Below, in pieces: positions 15,944 through 25,122 of a stretch of DNA of 64,000 nt. The stretch spans positions 1,116,001 to 1,180,000 of the forward strand of contig NZ_BAABGX010000002.1 in NCBI RefSeq assembly GCF_039541795.1, written 5' to 3'. The translations under genes and the position numbers were made by a program. Below the pieces are notes generated by a model. It ran no database searches, was not told where the DNA came from, and was given only the letters and a program-made list of their open reading frames with translations. The DNA is from Nibribacter koreensis. Its GTDB lineage: Bacteria; Bacteroidota; Bacteroidia; Cytophagales; Hymenobacteraceae. Every line of letters starts with the position of its first letter. Positions within the stretch are counted from its first letter, which is position 1.

Positions 15944-17143
15944 ATGATGAAGAACAGCCCCCTTTTATATCTTCTGGTGTTTCTGATGGCCTGCGCCACC
16001 GCCAAGACACCACCGTCAGAAACTACTTCTGCGCCTTCTCCCCTGGCGCCGCACATTGAGGCCGTGCGCCAGCAGTTTGCGCCCGACAAACGCACCGTTC
16101 TGTTTCAAGTGAGCCCCCACGGCCAAGTACTGCGCGGCGAAACCAACACGCCCGCCGCCAAAGCCGCCCTGCTGGCCCGCCTGACCTCTGCGGGAATTCC
16201 GTTCCAAGACAGCATTCAGGTGTTACCCGAGGCTAGTCTCCAGGGAAAGCACTTTGCCGTGGTGACGCTGTCAGTGGCCAACCTGAGAAGTGAACCCAAA
16301 CACCCCGCCGAACTGGCCACTCAGGCCACCATGGGCACGCCCCTGAACGTCTACAAATACAAAGACGGTTGGTACCTAGTGCAGACCCCTGACAAATACC
16401 TGTCCTGGGTAGACGCGGCCGGCATCAAGCTCTTGGACGCCGCCGGTTTTGCAGGCTGGCAGCAGAAAGAGAAACTACTCTACACGCAATTGTTTGGCTT
16501 TGCCCAGGCCACGGCGCAGCCGCAGAGCGCCACCGTTTCTGACTTGGTATACGGTGATGTGCTGGCCCTGAAAAACAAAACGAAAGCCTGGTACGAAGTA
16601 GAATTCCCCGATGGCCGCACGGGTTTTGTGCCAGTGGCAGATGCGGTCTTGTATAAGGACTGGGTGGCCTCGCGCCAGCCTACGGAGGAGAATTTGGTTG
16701 CCAGCGCTAAACGGTTGATGGGCTTGCCGTATCTTTGGGGAGGCACCTCCCTGAAAGGCGTGGACTGCAGCGGCTTCACCAAAACGGTCTATTTTATGAA
16801 CGGCTTGGTTTTGCCGCGCGACGCTTCACAGCAGGTACATGTGGGGGAACTGCTGGACACCCAAAACGGCTTCCAGAACCTGCGCCCGGGAGATTTACTG
16901 TTTTTCGGGGTACCGGGCAAAGATGGGAAGGCTGAGCGCGTGGTGCACGTGGGCATGTGGATTGGCAACCATGAGTTTATCCACTCGGCGGGCCGCGTGC
17001 GCATCAGCAGTATGGACCCCAAAGCCGCCAACTTTGACGCCTATGAACTGAACCGCTTCCTGCGCGCCAAACGCATTCCGGCCCAGGCCACGCTCCAAGA
17101 TTTACGCACCTCGGCGTTGTATGAAGCGCATGCCGTGAAGTAA
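15944..17143 (+). CDS. NlpC/P60 family lipoprotein with SH3-like domains
   Basis: Probable cell-wall gamma-D-Glu-diaminopimelate endopeptidase anchored as lipoprotein. From ATG 15944 (399 residues) the sequence begins MMKNSPLLYLLVFLMACATA, with Cys17 after LMA as lipidation site. Two SH3b-like segments (ANLRSEPKHPAELATQATMG near residue 110; a second near 195-245) precede the catalytic domain from residue ~255: Cys275 in DCSGFTKT, His in VHVGMWIG and a second His in FIHSAG. An alternative ATG is 3 nt downstream. First of four nearby genes for murein turnover. Confidence 0.92.
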   Translation: MMKNSPLLYLLVFLMACATAKTPPSETTSAPSPLAPHIEAVRQQFAPDKRTVLFQVSPHGQVLRGETNTPAAKAALLARLTSAGIPFQDSIQVLPEASLQGKHFAVVTLSVANLRSEPKHPAELATQATMGTPLNVYKYKDGWYLVQTPDKYLSWVDAAGIKLLDAAGFAGWQQKEKLLYTQLFGFAQATAQPQSATVSDLVYGDVLALKNKTKAWYEVEFPDGRTGFVPVADAVLYKDWVASRQPTEENLVASAKRLMGLPYLWGGTSLKGVDCSGFTKTVYFMNGLVLPRDASQQVHVGELLDTQNGFQNLRPGDLLFFGVPGKDGKAERVVHVGMWIGNHEFIHSAGRVRISSMDPKAANFDAYELNRFLRAKRIPAQATLQDLRTSALYEAHAVK

Positions 17144-17168
17144 AGAGAACTCTTTTAGCCTACCATGC

Positions 17169-17218
17169 AAAAGTCGTTTTTGGCCTGATTCTTAGAAATC
17201 AGGCCAAAAACGACTTTT
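17169..17218. repeat. PAL palindrome copy 8 (22-bp arms)
   Basis: AAAAGTCGTTTTTGGCCTGA and complement around CTTAGA; copy-specific outer AAAAGT/ACTTTT pairs. Convergent gap, the only hairpin between the two stop codons. Confidence 0.92.
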
Positions 17219-17239
17219 TAGTTTTCAGGGGAACGTGGT

Positions 17240-18625
17240 CTAGTACTTCTCGTGCACTTCGGTCATGATGCGCACCATCTCATTCCTGATTTCTATAGAC
17301 GTGGCGCTGTAGTTGTTGTTCATAAAACTGAAGAGCAGCAGCTTGCCGCTTTTGGTCTTGATGTAGCCGCTCTGGTTGTGCACATGCGACAGCGTTCCGG
17401 ACTTCCCGAAGACAAACGGAACCGCCGCTTGGTAAATGGATTTGAACGTGCCGGGCTGTCCGCCGGTGGCCATGAGCGGCAACAGGCGCTCCGTAGGCCG
17501 TTCCTGCTGCAGCTTCTGCAACAGAGCAATAATGCTGCGCGGCGTGAACAGGTTCTTCACCGATAGGCCTGAGCCATCCACCCAGATTGGCGCGTCAGGT
17601 AAGTCTGCCAGGTAGGTTTTGGTGGCATGCTTGATGGCCCGCTCTACAGACAAGGTATCTGACAAAGCCCCCGAGCAAAGGGCCATCAACTGCTCCGCGA
17701 AGAGGTTGTCACTCACCTGCATCATGCGCTTGAGCACGGTGTCTGCCGGTAGCCCGTAGAATGTCTGCCCGCCCTGCGGCAAGGCCCGCTTCTTCAACAG
17801 CGTCACCGAGCGTTTGAGTGTATCTGCTAACAGCTTCACGGTCATGTCTGGCGAGGGAATGAAGGGCACCTCTACCGAATAAGTAGCCGCCGCATGCTTA
17901 GGGTAATACTGGAAATCATTGCTTCGCCAGTTTCTTACGAAAGGGTCTTTGTTGGCATTGCGGGCCGTATCTGTTTTCACCGAGGCCTTGAAGCGCTTGG
18001 GTGCTACCGAGTAAGAACTGCTTCCTGCCTTCTTCACGAACTTGACCACGTTGCCATGGATGGGGAACACGCTCCGCTCGGGCTGGTAGTAGTAGTTGTA
18101 GTCGTCCCAGGACCAGTTTGGTGCGAAGGGTGTGCTCACAAACGGGGCCTCCAGGTAATATAATTTTTCCTTTCGGTTTTTGAGGAAGTCATAGGCCAGT
18201 GAGTTCTTCACGTCCATGTGCGTAAACGTGGGGTCGCCGGTCCCCCAGAAGATAAGGGAGTCGCCGCGCACCACGTACTTCAAGGCCGGAATGGAATCTC
18301 CCAGCATCTTGAGGCTGGCGTAGAAGGTGAACAGCTTTGTGTTGGAGGCCGGCACGAAGTACTTGTCGGCGTTGTGCTCCACCACCATCTGCTTGAGCTC
18401 AGGGTCATACAGCGCAAAACCCACAAATCTATTTTTGAGAGCTTCTGAACTTAGAATCTGCTGCTTGATTTCAGCGGGCCCGTAAGGAGGCGTCACCGGC
18501 GTTGCGGTAACTGTGGGAGTATTTTCTACCGTAGCGGTAGGTTTGCTGGTAGAGCAACCCATAACGGCAAAGAGGCTTAGCACCGGCAACAGTTTATGAA
18601 AGGAGGTGGAGAAACGTAAAGTCAT
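17240..18625 (-). CDS. dacB: D-alanyl-D-alanine carboxypeptidase/endopeptidase (PBP4, S13 family)
   Basis: Periplasmic penicillin-binding protein that trims or cleaves D-Ala cross-links in murein. From ATG 18625 it has 461 residues, close to E. coli PBP4 (477). Lipobox VMGC near residue 24 suggests a lipoprotein. Active-site motifs: Ser94-x-x-Lys97 in VPASNTKLFT, S-D-N in VSDNLFAEQL, and K-S-G in FGKSGTLSHV. The large insertion between the first two motifs is typical of S13. The open frame continues upstream to 18754, but that part runs through PAL copy 9 and is not protein. Confidence 0.92.
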   Translation of the reverse strand: MTLRFSTSFHKLLPVLSLFAVMGCSTSKPTATVENTPTVTATPVTPPYGPAEIKQQILSSEALKNRFVGFALYDPELKQMVVEHNADKYFVPASNTKLFTFYASLKMLGDSIPALKYVVRGDSLIFWGTGDPTFTHMDVKNSLAYDFLKNRKEKLYYLEAPFVSTPFAPNWSWDDYNYYYQPERSVFPIHGNVVKFVKKAGSSSYSVAPKRFKASVKTDTARNANKDPFVRNWRSNDFQYYPKHAAATYSVEVPFIPSPDMTVKLLADTLKRSVTLLKKRALPQGGQTFYGLPADTVLKRMMQVSDNLFAEQLMALCSGALSDTLSVERAIKHATKTYLADLPDAPIWVDGSGLSVKNLFTPRSIIALLQKLQQERPTERLLPLMATGGQPGTFKSIYQAAVPFVFGKSGTLSHVHNQSGYIKTKSGKLLLFSFMNNNYSATSIEIRNEMVRIMTEVHEKY

Positions 18626-18691
18626 GGTTCTTGAATTTGCCGAGGTAAGTACCTTAAAAATTCTGGATGGGTAAAGCACCGCGGTAAGAAA

Positions 18692-18732
18692 ATCGTTTTT
18701 GGCCTGAAATCTGGAAACCAGGCCAAAAACGA
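18692..18732. repeat. PAL palindrome copy 9 (divergent gap)
   Basis: TCGTTTTTGGCCTG ... CAGGCCAAAAACGA between divergent dacB and the L,D-carboxypeptidase gene. Confidence 0.88.
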
Positions 18733-18810
18733 ATGGCAAGAAAATACCCTGCAAAAACTGGGTGCTACCGGCAAACTGCTTATTTTCAGGTTCGCAAATT
18801 CTGTACTCCT

Positions 18811-19872
18811 ATGACGTTCCGTTCGCGCCGCGAGGTGTTGGCCTCCCTATCTCTGGCCGCCGCCTCCCTTCCCTTACTTGGCTTCACTTCTTCTGACGCT
18901 AAAACCGTTGATAAGAATCTCAAGACCATTCTACCGCCTCGTTTAAAACCAAATGACACGGTGGGCCTGATTTGTCCGGCGGGCGCGGCGTTCAGCAAGG
19001 AGAAGGTGCAGATTACGGTGGAGTCTCTGGAGGCCTTGGGCCTGAAGGTAAAGCTGGGCAAGCATGTCTTCGACCGGTTCGGGTATTTGGCCGGCACCGA
19101 CCAAGCCCGCGCCGAGGACGTGAACGCCATGTTCGCGGACAAAAGTGTGCAGGGCATCTTGGCCATTCATGGCGGTTGGGGCTGCGCGCGCCTGTTGCCT
19201 CTGTTGGACTACAAGACCATTCAGCATAACCCGAAGGTGTTGATTGGCTATTCAGACATCACCTCGCTGCTGTTGGCCATCACTGCTAAAACGGGATTAG
19301 TCACCTTTCACGGACCCGTAGGCTCCGCCACCTGGAACAAGTTCTCCGTGGATTCTTTCAAGCAAGTCCTGTTTGACGGTGCGCCAGCTCTGTTTGAAAA
19401 CCCTAAAGATGTAGGCGACAACTTGGCCCTGACTAGGGACCGCATCACCACCATCACCCCCGGCACCGCCAAAGGCAAATTGGTGGGCGGTAACTTGACC
19501 GTACTTACCTCCATCATAGGGTCTGAGTACTTGCCCAACTGGAAAGACGCCATCCTGTTTCTGGAAGATACCAATGAGAATGTGTACAAGGTAGACCGCA
19601 TGCTCACGCAATTAAAGTTGGCGGGCGTGCTACACCAAGTCAGTGGCGTGGTGTTTGGCAAATGCAGCGACTGTGAGCCCGGTAACAATAGCTATGGCTC
19701 CCTTACCTTGGAAGAGGTCTTGGAACAACACCTGCAACCTTTAAAAGTACCAGTTTACAGCGGGGCCATGATTGGCCACATTACCCACAAATTTACCATA
19801 CCCGTGGGTGCCGAGGCAGAAATTAACGCCACCAATGGCACTATTCAACTGCTAAACGGCGTTGTGGTGTAA
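18811..19872 (+). CDS. L,D-carboxypeptidase (S66 family) with Tat-like signal
   Basis: Removes the terminal D-Ala from murein tetrapeptides during recycling. 353 residues from ATG 18811. The N-terminus MTFRSRREVLASLSLAAASL has twin arginines before a hydrophobic stretch, so export by Tat is possible, which is unusual because LdcA of E. coli is cytoplasmic. Catalytic Ser148 lies in LIGYSDITSLL, the Glu in FLEDTNENVYKVDRML, and the His in GHITHKFTIPVG. The ORF could start at 18733 but that region contains PAL. Followed by the GH3 gene in the same direction. Confidence 0.9.
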   Translation: MTFRSRREVLASLSLAAASLPLLGFTSSDAKTVDKNLKTILPPRLKPNDTVGLICPAGAAFSKEKVQITVESLEALGLKVKLGKHVFDRFGYLAGTDQARAEDVNAMFADKSVQGILAIHGGWGCARLLPLLDYKTIQHNPKVLIGYSDITSLLLAITAKTGLVTFHGPVGSATWNKFSVDSFKQVLFDGAPALFENPKDVGDNLALTRDRITTITPGTAKGKLVGGNLTVLTSIIGSEYLPNWKDAILFLEDTNENVYKVDRMLTQLKLAGVLHQVSGVVFGKCSDCEPGNNSYGSLTLEEVLEQHLQPLKVPVYSGAMIGHITHKFTIPVGAEAEINATNGTIQLLNGVVV

Positions 19873-19960
19873 CTTGCAAGCCACCATTTTATCCTTTTTA
19901 CAGAAAAACGGATTAACTTGCAGGTTAATCATTGCCCACACACTCTACAATTGCTTCGTC

Positions 19961-22900
19961 TTGAAAAAATATAGTTTACACCCCCTGCTCCTATCTTTGT
20001 TTTTCTTATTGGCCTCTGTCTCTGTTGAGGCCCAGTCTCGCAAGAAAACTACTTCTAAAAAGGCACCGGTTAAGAAAACAGCCACTACCGCTAAAGCCGC
20101 CGCCGCTAAAAAACCAGTCGTTCCGGTGTTCAACCCCAAGACAGACCCTCCCTTTTTGGGTGGAAACAACCGCTGGGTGGACTCGGTGTTCAAAACCCTG
20201 AGCCCCGAGGAGCGGATTGCGCAGTTGATTATGATTCCGGTGTACTCTAATAAGAACCAGGCGCACGTGGATTCTATCTCTCGGCTTATCAACACTTACA
20301 AAGTGGGCGGCTTGATTTTCTTCCAGGGCGGGCCGGTGCGTCAGGCACATATGACCAACCGTTACCAGAAGGAAAGCAAGGTGCCGTTGATGGTATCTAT
20401 TGACGGCGAGTGGGGCTTGGGCATGCGTCTGGACAGCACTGTCAAGTTTCCGTACCAGATGGCTTTGGGCGGTATTGAGAATGAGAAACTCATCTATGAC
20501 ATGGGTGCCGAAATTGCGCGTCAGTGCCGTAGACTGGGCATTCACGTGAACTTCGCGCCGGTGATTGACGTGAACAACAACGCCAATAACCCCGTGATTG
20601 GCTTCCGGTCCTTCGGTGAGGATAAATACAACGTGACCCGCAAGGCATTGGCCTACGTAAAGGGCATGCAAGACAACCAGGTGCTGGCCAACGCCAAGCA
20701 CTTCCCTGGTCACGGCGATACCAACGTAGACTCGCATTACGGCTTGCCGGTGCTTCATTTCTCAAAGCAACGCTTAGATTCGGTGGAGTTGTACCCGTTT
20801 AGAGAATTGATGAAAAACGGTTTGGGCAGTTTGATGGTCGCGCACATGAACATACCGGTGCTGGACAACACCAAAGACCTGGCCTCTACCCTTTCCAAAC
20901 CTATTGTATGGGGACTGCTCAAGCAGGAGATGGGCTATAAGGGCTTGGTGTTCACAGATGCCATGAACATGCAGGCCGTTGCCAAATATTACGCACCCGG
21001 CGTGGTAGACGTGAAAGCCTTATTGGCGGGCAATGACATGCTCCTCAATACCATGGATGTTAAAAACACCATTGAAGAGGTGAAAAAAGCCATTGTCAAC
21101 AAGGAAATCACCCAGGCCGAGATTGACCTTCGTTGCAAAAAAGTGCTGGCCGCCAAGCAGTGGTTGGGCTTGGACAACATGAAGCCTATTGAGACCAAGA
21201 ACCTCATCGCTGACCTCAACAATCCGTACGCCAACTACCTCAACAACCAGTTAACCGAGGCCTCATTGACCCTGCTCAGAAACAAGAATAAACTCTTGCC
21301 TTTGCAGGACTTGGATACCTTAAAGATTGCCACCTTAGCCGTGGGCACCACCCAGGAAACCGACTTCCAGAAAGGCTTGGCGCGCTATACCAAAGTAGAC
21401 AACTTCTTTTTGCCTTCTACCAGCTCCATCGCTGATTTGCAGAAACTGAAAGAGCAACTACAAGGCTACAACCTCATCATTGCCGGCGTACACAAACTGC
21501 AACTGAAAGCCGGAAGCAGCAATTTTGGCATCACCGCTGAGATGAACCTCTTCCTAAAAGACCTCATTAGAAGCAAGCGTACCATTGTGGGCGTATTCGG
21601 CAACGTATACAGCCTGGCCAAGTTTGAGGACGTTGAACGCGCCGACGCCGTAGTGGCTGGTTACCAAGAAAATGACATCACCCAAGACTTGGCCGCTCAG
21701 TTGATTTTTGGTGGTATTGGCGCCAAAGGCAAACTGCCCGTTACGCTTTCCAGCGCCTTTAAAGTAGGCGATGGCCTCAAAACCGACACTGGCTTTAGAC
21801 TGGCGTATTCCTTCCCCGAGGCGGTAGGCTTGAAGAGCCAGGATTTGGCCGGCATTGACTCTTTGATGGCGCAGGCCATACGAGAGAAAGCCACCCCAGG
21901 CGGCCAGGTACTCATTGCCAAGAACGGGAAGGTGATTTACAACAAGTCCTTTGGCTACCATACCTATGAAAACAAGACGCCGGTGCAGACCACAGACTTG
22001 TATGACCTGGCGTCGGTGACCAAGATAACTACCTCTCTGGCGGCCTACATGCGCCTGCACGGCCAGGGACGCTTTGACGTGGATAAGACCCTGGGCGAGT
22101 ATCTGCCGCTCATGAAGGAGTCTAACAAAGACAACCTGCGCTTTAGGGATGTCTTGACCCACCAGGCCCGCCTCAAGTCCTGGATTCCGTTCTGGAAGGA
22201 CGCCGTCAAACACAACGGCGAACTGAAGAGTCATGTCTTTAAACCAGACTCGTCTGAGAAGTACCCGTACCGCGTGGCCCAGAACCTGTTCATTAGAAAA
22301 GACTACGCCGAGGAGAAGATTTACGAAGAGATAAAAGACTCGCCGCTCAACGAGAAACTGGGCTACGTGTACAGTGACCTGTCCTTCATACTAGCGCCGC
22401 TGGTAGTCCAGAAGATTACCGGTCAAGACTTTGAGACCTATTTAAAAGACAGCATTTACCGTCCGCTGGGCGCCAATACATTGACGTTCAACCCCTACAA
22501 GCTGTACCCGTTGTCGCGCATTGTGCCCACGGAGTATGACTCCCTTTTCAGAAAGCAGTTGCTGCACGGCACCGTGCATGACGAGGGCGCCGCCATGCTG
22601 GGCGGCATCAGTGGCCATGCCGGCCTGTTTGGTACTGCCAATGACGTAGCCAAGGTGATGCAACTGTACTTGAACGACGGCATCTACGCAGGCAAGCGCT
22701 TAATTGCCAACCACGTGGTGAGCACCTTCAGCAAGTGCCAGTTCTGCCCGGACAATTACCGCGCCCTGGGCTTCGACCGTCCGTCTAAGCCCGGCACGCC
22801 CAACGGAAATGCCGCGCCTAGCGCCCCTATTGAAAGCTTCGGGCACACGGGCTTCACGGGCATTTACACCTGGGTAGACCCGGTGAACAGATTGGTGTAT

Positions 22901-23035
22901 GTATTCACCTCTAACCGTGTGCACCCTACCCGTGAGAACCCTAGACTTAGTCAGTTGAACACCCGCACTAACATTATGCAGGTAGTCTATGACGCCATGG
23001 AGAAGGCGAAAAAGAAAGACACGCCGGGCAAGTAA
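19961..23035 (+). CDS. GH3 beta-N-acetylglucosaminidase fused to beta-lactamase-like serine hydrolase
   Basis: Two-enzyme fusion of 1024 residues. The N-terminal half is glycoside hydrolase family 3 (NagZ type): KHFPGHGDTNVDSHYGLP near residue 246 carries the general acid/base His-Asp region and FTDAMNM near 333 the nucleophile Asp. The C-terminal ~370 residues are a class C beta-lactamase/CubicO domain: SxxK as Ser685 in ASVTKITTS, YxN-like YSDLSF, and GHTGFTG near 961. I set the start at TTG 19961 because it gives a clean signal peptide (KKYSLHPLLLSLFFLLASVS, cleavage after VEA); an ATG at 19862 would overlap the preceding gene by 11 nt and add 33 unconvincing residues. Expected to act on murein sugars and peptides in the periplasm. 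Confidence 0.9.
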   Translation: MKKYSLHPLLLSLFFLLASVSVEAQSRKKTTSKKAPVKKTATTAKAAAAKKPVVPVFNPKTDPPFLGGNNRWVDSVFKTLSPEERIAQLIMIPVYSNKNQAHVDSISRLINTYKVGGLIFFQGGPVRQAHMTNRYQKESKVPLMVSIDGEWGLGMRLDSTVKFPYQMALGGIENEKLIYDMGAEIARQCRRLGIHVNFAPVIDVNNNANNPVIGFRSFGEDKYNVTRKALAYVKGMQDNQVLANAKHFPGHGDTNVDSHYGLPVLHFSKQRLDSVELYPFRELMKNGLGSLMVAHMNIPVLDNTKDLASTLSKPIVWGLLKQEMGYKGLVFTDAMNMQAVAKYYAPGVVDVKALLAGNDMLLNTMDVKNTIEEVKKAIVNKEITQAEIDLRCKKVLAAKQWLGLDNMKPIETKNLIADLNNPYANYLNNQLTEASLTLLRNKNKLLPLQDLDTLKIATLAVGTTQETDFQKGLARYTKVDNFFLPSTSSIADLQKLKEQLQGYNLIIAGVHKLQLKAGSSNFGITAEMNLFLKDLIRSKRTIVGVFGNVYSLAKFEDVERADAVVAGYQENDITQDLAAQLIFGGIGAKGKLPVTLSSAFKVGDGLKTDTGFRLAYSFPEAVGLKSQDLAGIDSLMAQAIREKATPGGQVLIAKNGKVIYNKSFGYHTYENKTPVQTTDLYDLASVTKITTSLAAYMRLHGQGRFDVDKTLGEYLPLMKESNKDNLRFRDVLTHQARLKSWIPFWKDAVKHNGELKSHVFKPDSSEKYPYRVAQNLFIRKDYAEEKIYEEIKDSPLNEKLGYVYSDLSFILAPLVVQKITGQDFETYLKDSIYRPLGANTLTFNPYKLYPLSRIVPTEYDSLFRKQLLHGTVHDEGAAMLGGISGHAGLFGTANDVAKVMQLYLNDGIYAGKRLIANHVVSTFSKCQFCPDNYRALGFDRPSKPGTPNGNAAPSAPIESFGHTGFTGIYTWVDPVNRLVYVFTSNRVHPTRENPRLSQLNTRTNIMQVVYDAMEKAKKKDTPGK

Positions 23036-23058
23036 TTACTATTCTTATTTATCAGGAG

Positions 23059-23439
23059 ATGGAATTCAAGCCTCCCATAGCTGAACGAGAGACGAATGAG
23101 CTCATACGTATTGCAAGCTCTCCTGGTAAGTGGAATCCTCTCGCGGTAGAACAGGCAAAACAGGAACTAATAAATAGGCAGGTTACAGAACAGACTATCA
23201 AAAAGAAGGTAGCCATCTGGGACAGATTCTATGAAAGAAAACGTCAAGCAACGCTTGACAAAAGATTTGATGAGGGATACGACTGGTTAGACCTATTATT
23301 TAATCCCATCCACTTTCTAATGGAGATATTAACTGACTGGCATTTGAAAGAAGACGGCTATATCAAGAAGCATCTCCAGCGCAGGATTTTTCTTTCTTTT
23401 CTAGGGTTGTTAATTGTACTGGTTTACTTCCTGCTTTAG
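23059..23439 (+). CDS. hypothetical protein with C-terminal membrane helix
   Basis: 126 residues beginning MEFKPPIAERETNELIRIAS, with a CAGGAG ribosome site. Mostly charged helices (KQELINRQVTEQTIKKKVAI), then a membrane helix at the end (IFLSFLGLLIVLVYFLL). The A+T content is visibly higher than in the adjacent GH3 gene. Starts 23 nt after that gene, so it may be cotranscribed. The first 60 residues resemble small Bacteroidota proteins with a short ELxxIA repeat, but no function is known to me. Confidence 0.75.
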   Translation: MEFKPPIAERETNELIRIASSPGKWNPLAVEQAKQELINRQVTEQTIKKKVAIWDRFYERKRQATLDKRFDEGYDWLDLLFNPIHFLMEILTDWHLKEDGYIKKHLQRRIFLSFLGLLIVLVYFLL

Positions 23440-23470
23440 AAGAGTCTCTTACGAGAAAATTGAATAGGCA

Positions 23471-23503
23471 AAGGCCACGCTGAATTAGTCAGCGTGGCCT
23501 TTT
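23471..23503. terminator. terminator hairpin
   Basis: AAGGCCACGCTGA ... TCAGCGTGGCCTTTT, 5-nt loop, ending in a T-tract on the plus strand; 31 nt after the stop at 23439. A PAL copy follows 7 nt later. Confidence 0.88.
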
Positions 23504-23510
23504 ATGTTGA

Positions 23511-23554
23511 TGCCGTTTTTGGTCTGTTTTCTGGAAAAGAGGCCGAAAACGGCA
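23511..23554. repeat. PAL palindrome copy 10
   Basis: TGCCGTTTTTGGTCTG ... GAGGCCGAAAACGGCA; the T-C change in the left arm is not mirrored but the outer TGC/GCA pairs are. Convergent gap, next to a separate terminator. Confidence 0.85.
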
Positions 23555-23631
23555 TTTTGGTTTACAATAATGAATCGGGCTTATGATGCACAAACTTTAA
23601 TAAAGCCTTAAAATGCAACTGCAAACTCCAT

Positions 23632-24117
23632 TCATTTCAGTTCATTCCAAATAGCAGGATGTATTCTAGCAGACAATGAAATTTTATGGTTTTTCACTTC
23701 AGATGACTTATAGGATAGAACTGGAATGTTATAGCCATAGGTGAGACTCCCGAAGAAAAAGTCAAATCCGGCCTCAGGCAATATCCTTAAGTCTAGTTTT
23801 GTATCATCTACGTATCCAACTGCACTTGTCCGAAGCGCTATCAGCATACCAGACAATTCAAACCCAATCTTTGGCGCATAAATGAATCTGTCTTTTCTGA
23901 AATTAGCTTCCAGCCCTAGTCTAGGCCCTAAGAAGCCATACCCATGCCCTAGGTAAACATCTGCATAGAAAAGATTAACTTCTCCAAATACCTGCCCCTG
24001 ATAGGCTATACCCGGTGAGACAATGAGTTTGCGCTTGTCTTCATCTCCTAAATCCTGACCTGCCGCAGAAACGCCAAAAAAGCCTACTATCAAGTAAGTG
24101 CAGAAAAGTTTTTTCAT
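23632..24117 (-). CDS. outer-membrane beta-barrel-like hypothetical protein
   Basis: 161 residues from ATG 24117: signal peptide MKKLFCTYLIVGFFGVSAAG, then alternating aromatic and glycine residues (FLGPRLGLEANFRKDRFIYA; LTYGYNIPVLSYKSSEVKNH) consistent with an 8-stranded outer-membrane barrel. No family recognised. It starts 17 nt after the CarbD-domain gene and is probably in its operon. A+T-rich relative to neighbours. Confidence 0.7.
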   Translation of the reverse strand: MKKLFCTYLIVGFFGVSAAGQDLGDEDKRKLIVSPGIAYQGQVFGEVNLFYADVYLGHGYGFLGPRLGLEANFRKDRFIYAPKIGFELSGMLIALRTSAVGYVDDTKLDLRILPEAGFDFFFGSLTYGYNIPVLSYKSSEVKNHKISLSARIHPAIWNELK

Positions 24118-24134
24118 CAACCAAAAGTAAACAA

Positions 24135-25019
24135 CTAATTGCTCAACGTCAGCTGGAAATGCGGGGAGGCTTGGGTGATGCCATCGCCGTCCTTTTCGTC
24201 GGTGCTTCGCCAGCGGCCTTGGTCATAAATCCAGCCGTTGCGTTTCTGGCTGGAGGGGCCGTAGGTTCTGATGCTGGGTTCGTAAGCGACACTGCCTTTT
24301 ATCTTCTGGCCGGTTTCTGAGTCTTCTTTCTCATAGATATTCTGCTTGAGGATGAGCCACTCAAAGGCAATGAACACGCCGGTTTTGGGTATCTGCACAT
24401 CATACAGGCTTACATCCACGGCCACCTTCTGCACGCCTTTTCCAGCTTCTACCACCAAGGGCACAGGCAATAAATCTGCGCCAGGCGCGCCGTCTTCGCC
24501 TACTTTGTAGAGGTGCACCTTGAACTTCGCTTTCTTTATGTTGCTGAGCGTGACCAGGGCAATTTCATCTAAGAAGGGCGTAGCAGAAAACGAAGGTTGG
24601 TACGGAATATACTGCGCTACTATCCAAGGCGTGCCGTTGCTACTGAAGGCAAACTCGGTGCGGTCACTTAGCTTGTTGATGATCTTCTTGTCTCTGGGCA
24701 TGTTTTTCTTGACCACCACTTCTTTAAGCGTAGTCTGCACGGGCACCAGCTTTACGGTCATGACTCCCGCGTGGGCATCAACCTTTGCTCGATCATAGCC
24801 CAGGCAAGAGACCACCAGGGTTTTGCCGGTGGCGGCGTTACTCAGGGAGAACTTACCTGCTTCATCTGAGGTGGTGCCTAGGTTTTCGTTCTCTACCCAG
24901 ATATTGGCGTATGGGACAGGCTTGCCAGTAGTTTGGTCTGTCACCACTCCTTTCACCTGCCCCAGGACAGCACCAGACAAAAGAAACAGGACGAAGACCA
25001 GAAACCCAAGTGGCCGCAT
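24135..25019 (-). CDS. carboxypeptidase-regulatory-like domain protein
   Basis: 294-residue exported protein. Signal peptide MRPLGFLVFVLFLLSGAVLG, followed by a CarbD_reg-like beta-sandwich (GVVTDQTTGKPVPYANIWVE ... TSDEAGKFSLSN) to about residue 100. The rest (LSDRTEFAFSSNGTPWIVAQ onward) is a beta-rich domain of unknown role. Such proteins are typical of Bacteroidota envelopes. It heads a two-gene unit with the barrel-like protein. PAL copy 11 lies upstream. Confidence 0.82.
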   Translation of the reverse strand: MRPLGFLVFVLFLLSGAVLGQVKGVVTDQTTGKPVPYANIWVENENLGTTSDEAGKFSLSNAATGKTLVVSCLGYDRAKVDAHAGVMTVKLVPVQTTLKEVVVKKNMPRDKKIINKLSDRTEFAFSSNGTPWIVAQYIPYQPSFSATPFLDEIALVTLSNIKKAKFKVHLYKVGEDGAPGADLLPVPLVVEAGKGVQKVAVDVSLYDVQIPKTGVFIAFEWLILKQNIYEKEDSETGQKIKGSVAYEPSIRTYGPSSQKRNGWIYDQGRWRSTDEKDGDGITQASPHFQLTLSN

Positions 25020-25057
25020 ACGTGATTTAGTTTAGGATGCAAGGTAAGAGCAGATCC

Positions 25058-25099
25058 GTCGTTTTTGGCCTGATTTCCAGGAAACAGCCCAAAAACGAC
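25058..25099. repeat. PAL palindrome copy 11
   Basis: GTCGTTTTTGGCCTGA ... CAGCCCAAAAACGAC with outer GTC/GAC pairs. Tandem gap between minus-strand genes. Confidence 0.87.
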
Positions 25100-25122
25100 A
25101 GGTCTGGATAAGGCGGAGCCAG

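Noticed and set aside
18626..18754. N-terminal extension of dacB to 18754
   Set aside because: It reads through PAL copy 9 and places the signal peptide 44 residues inside the protein.
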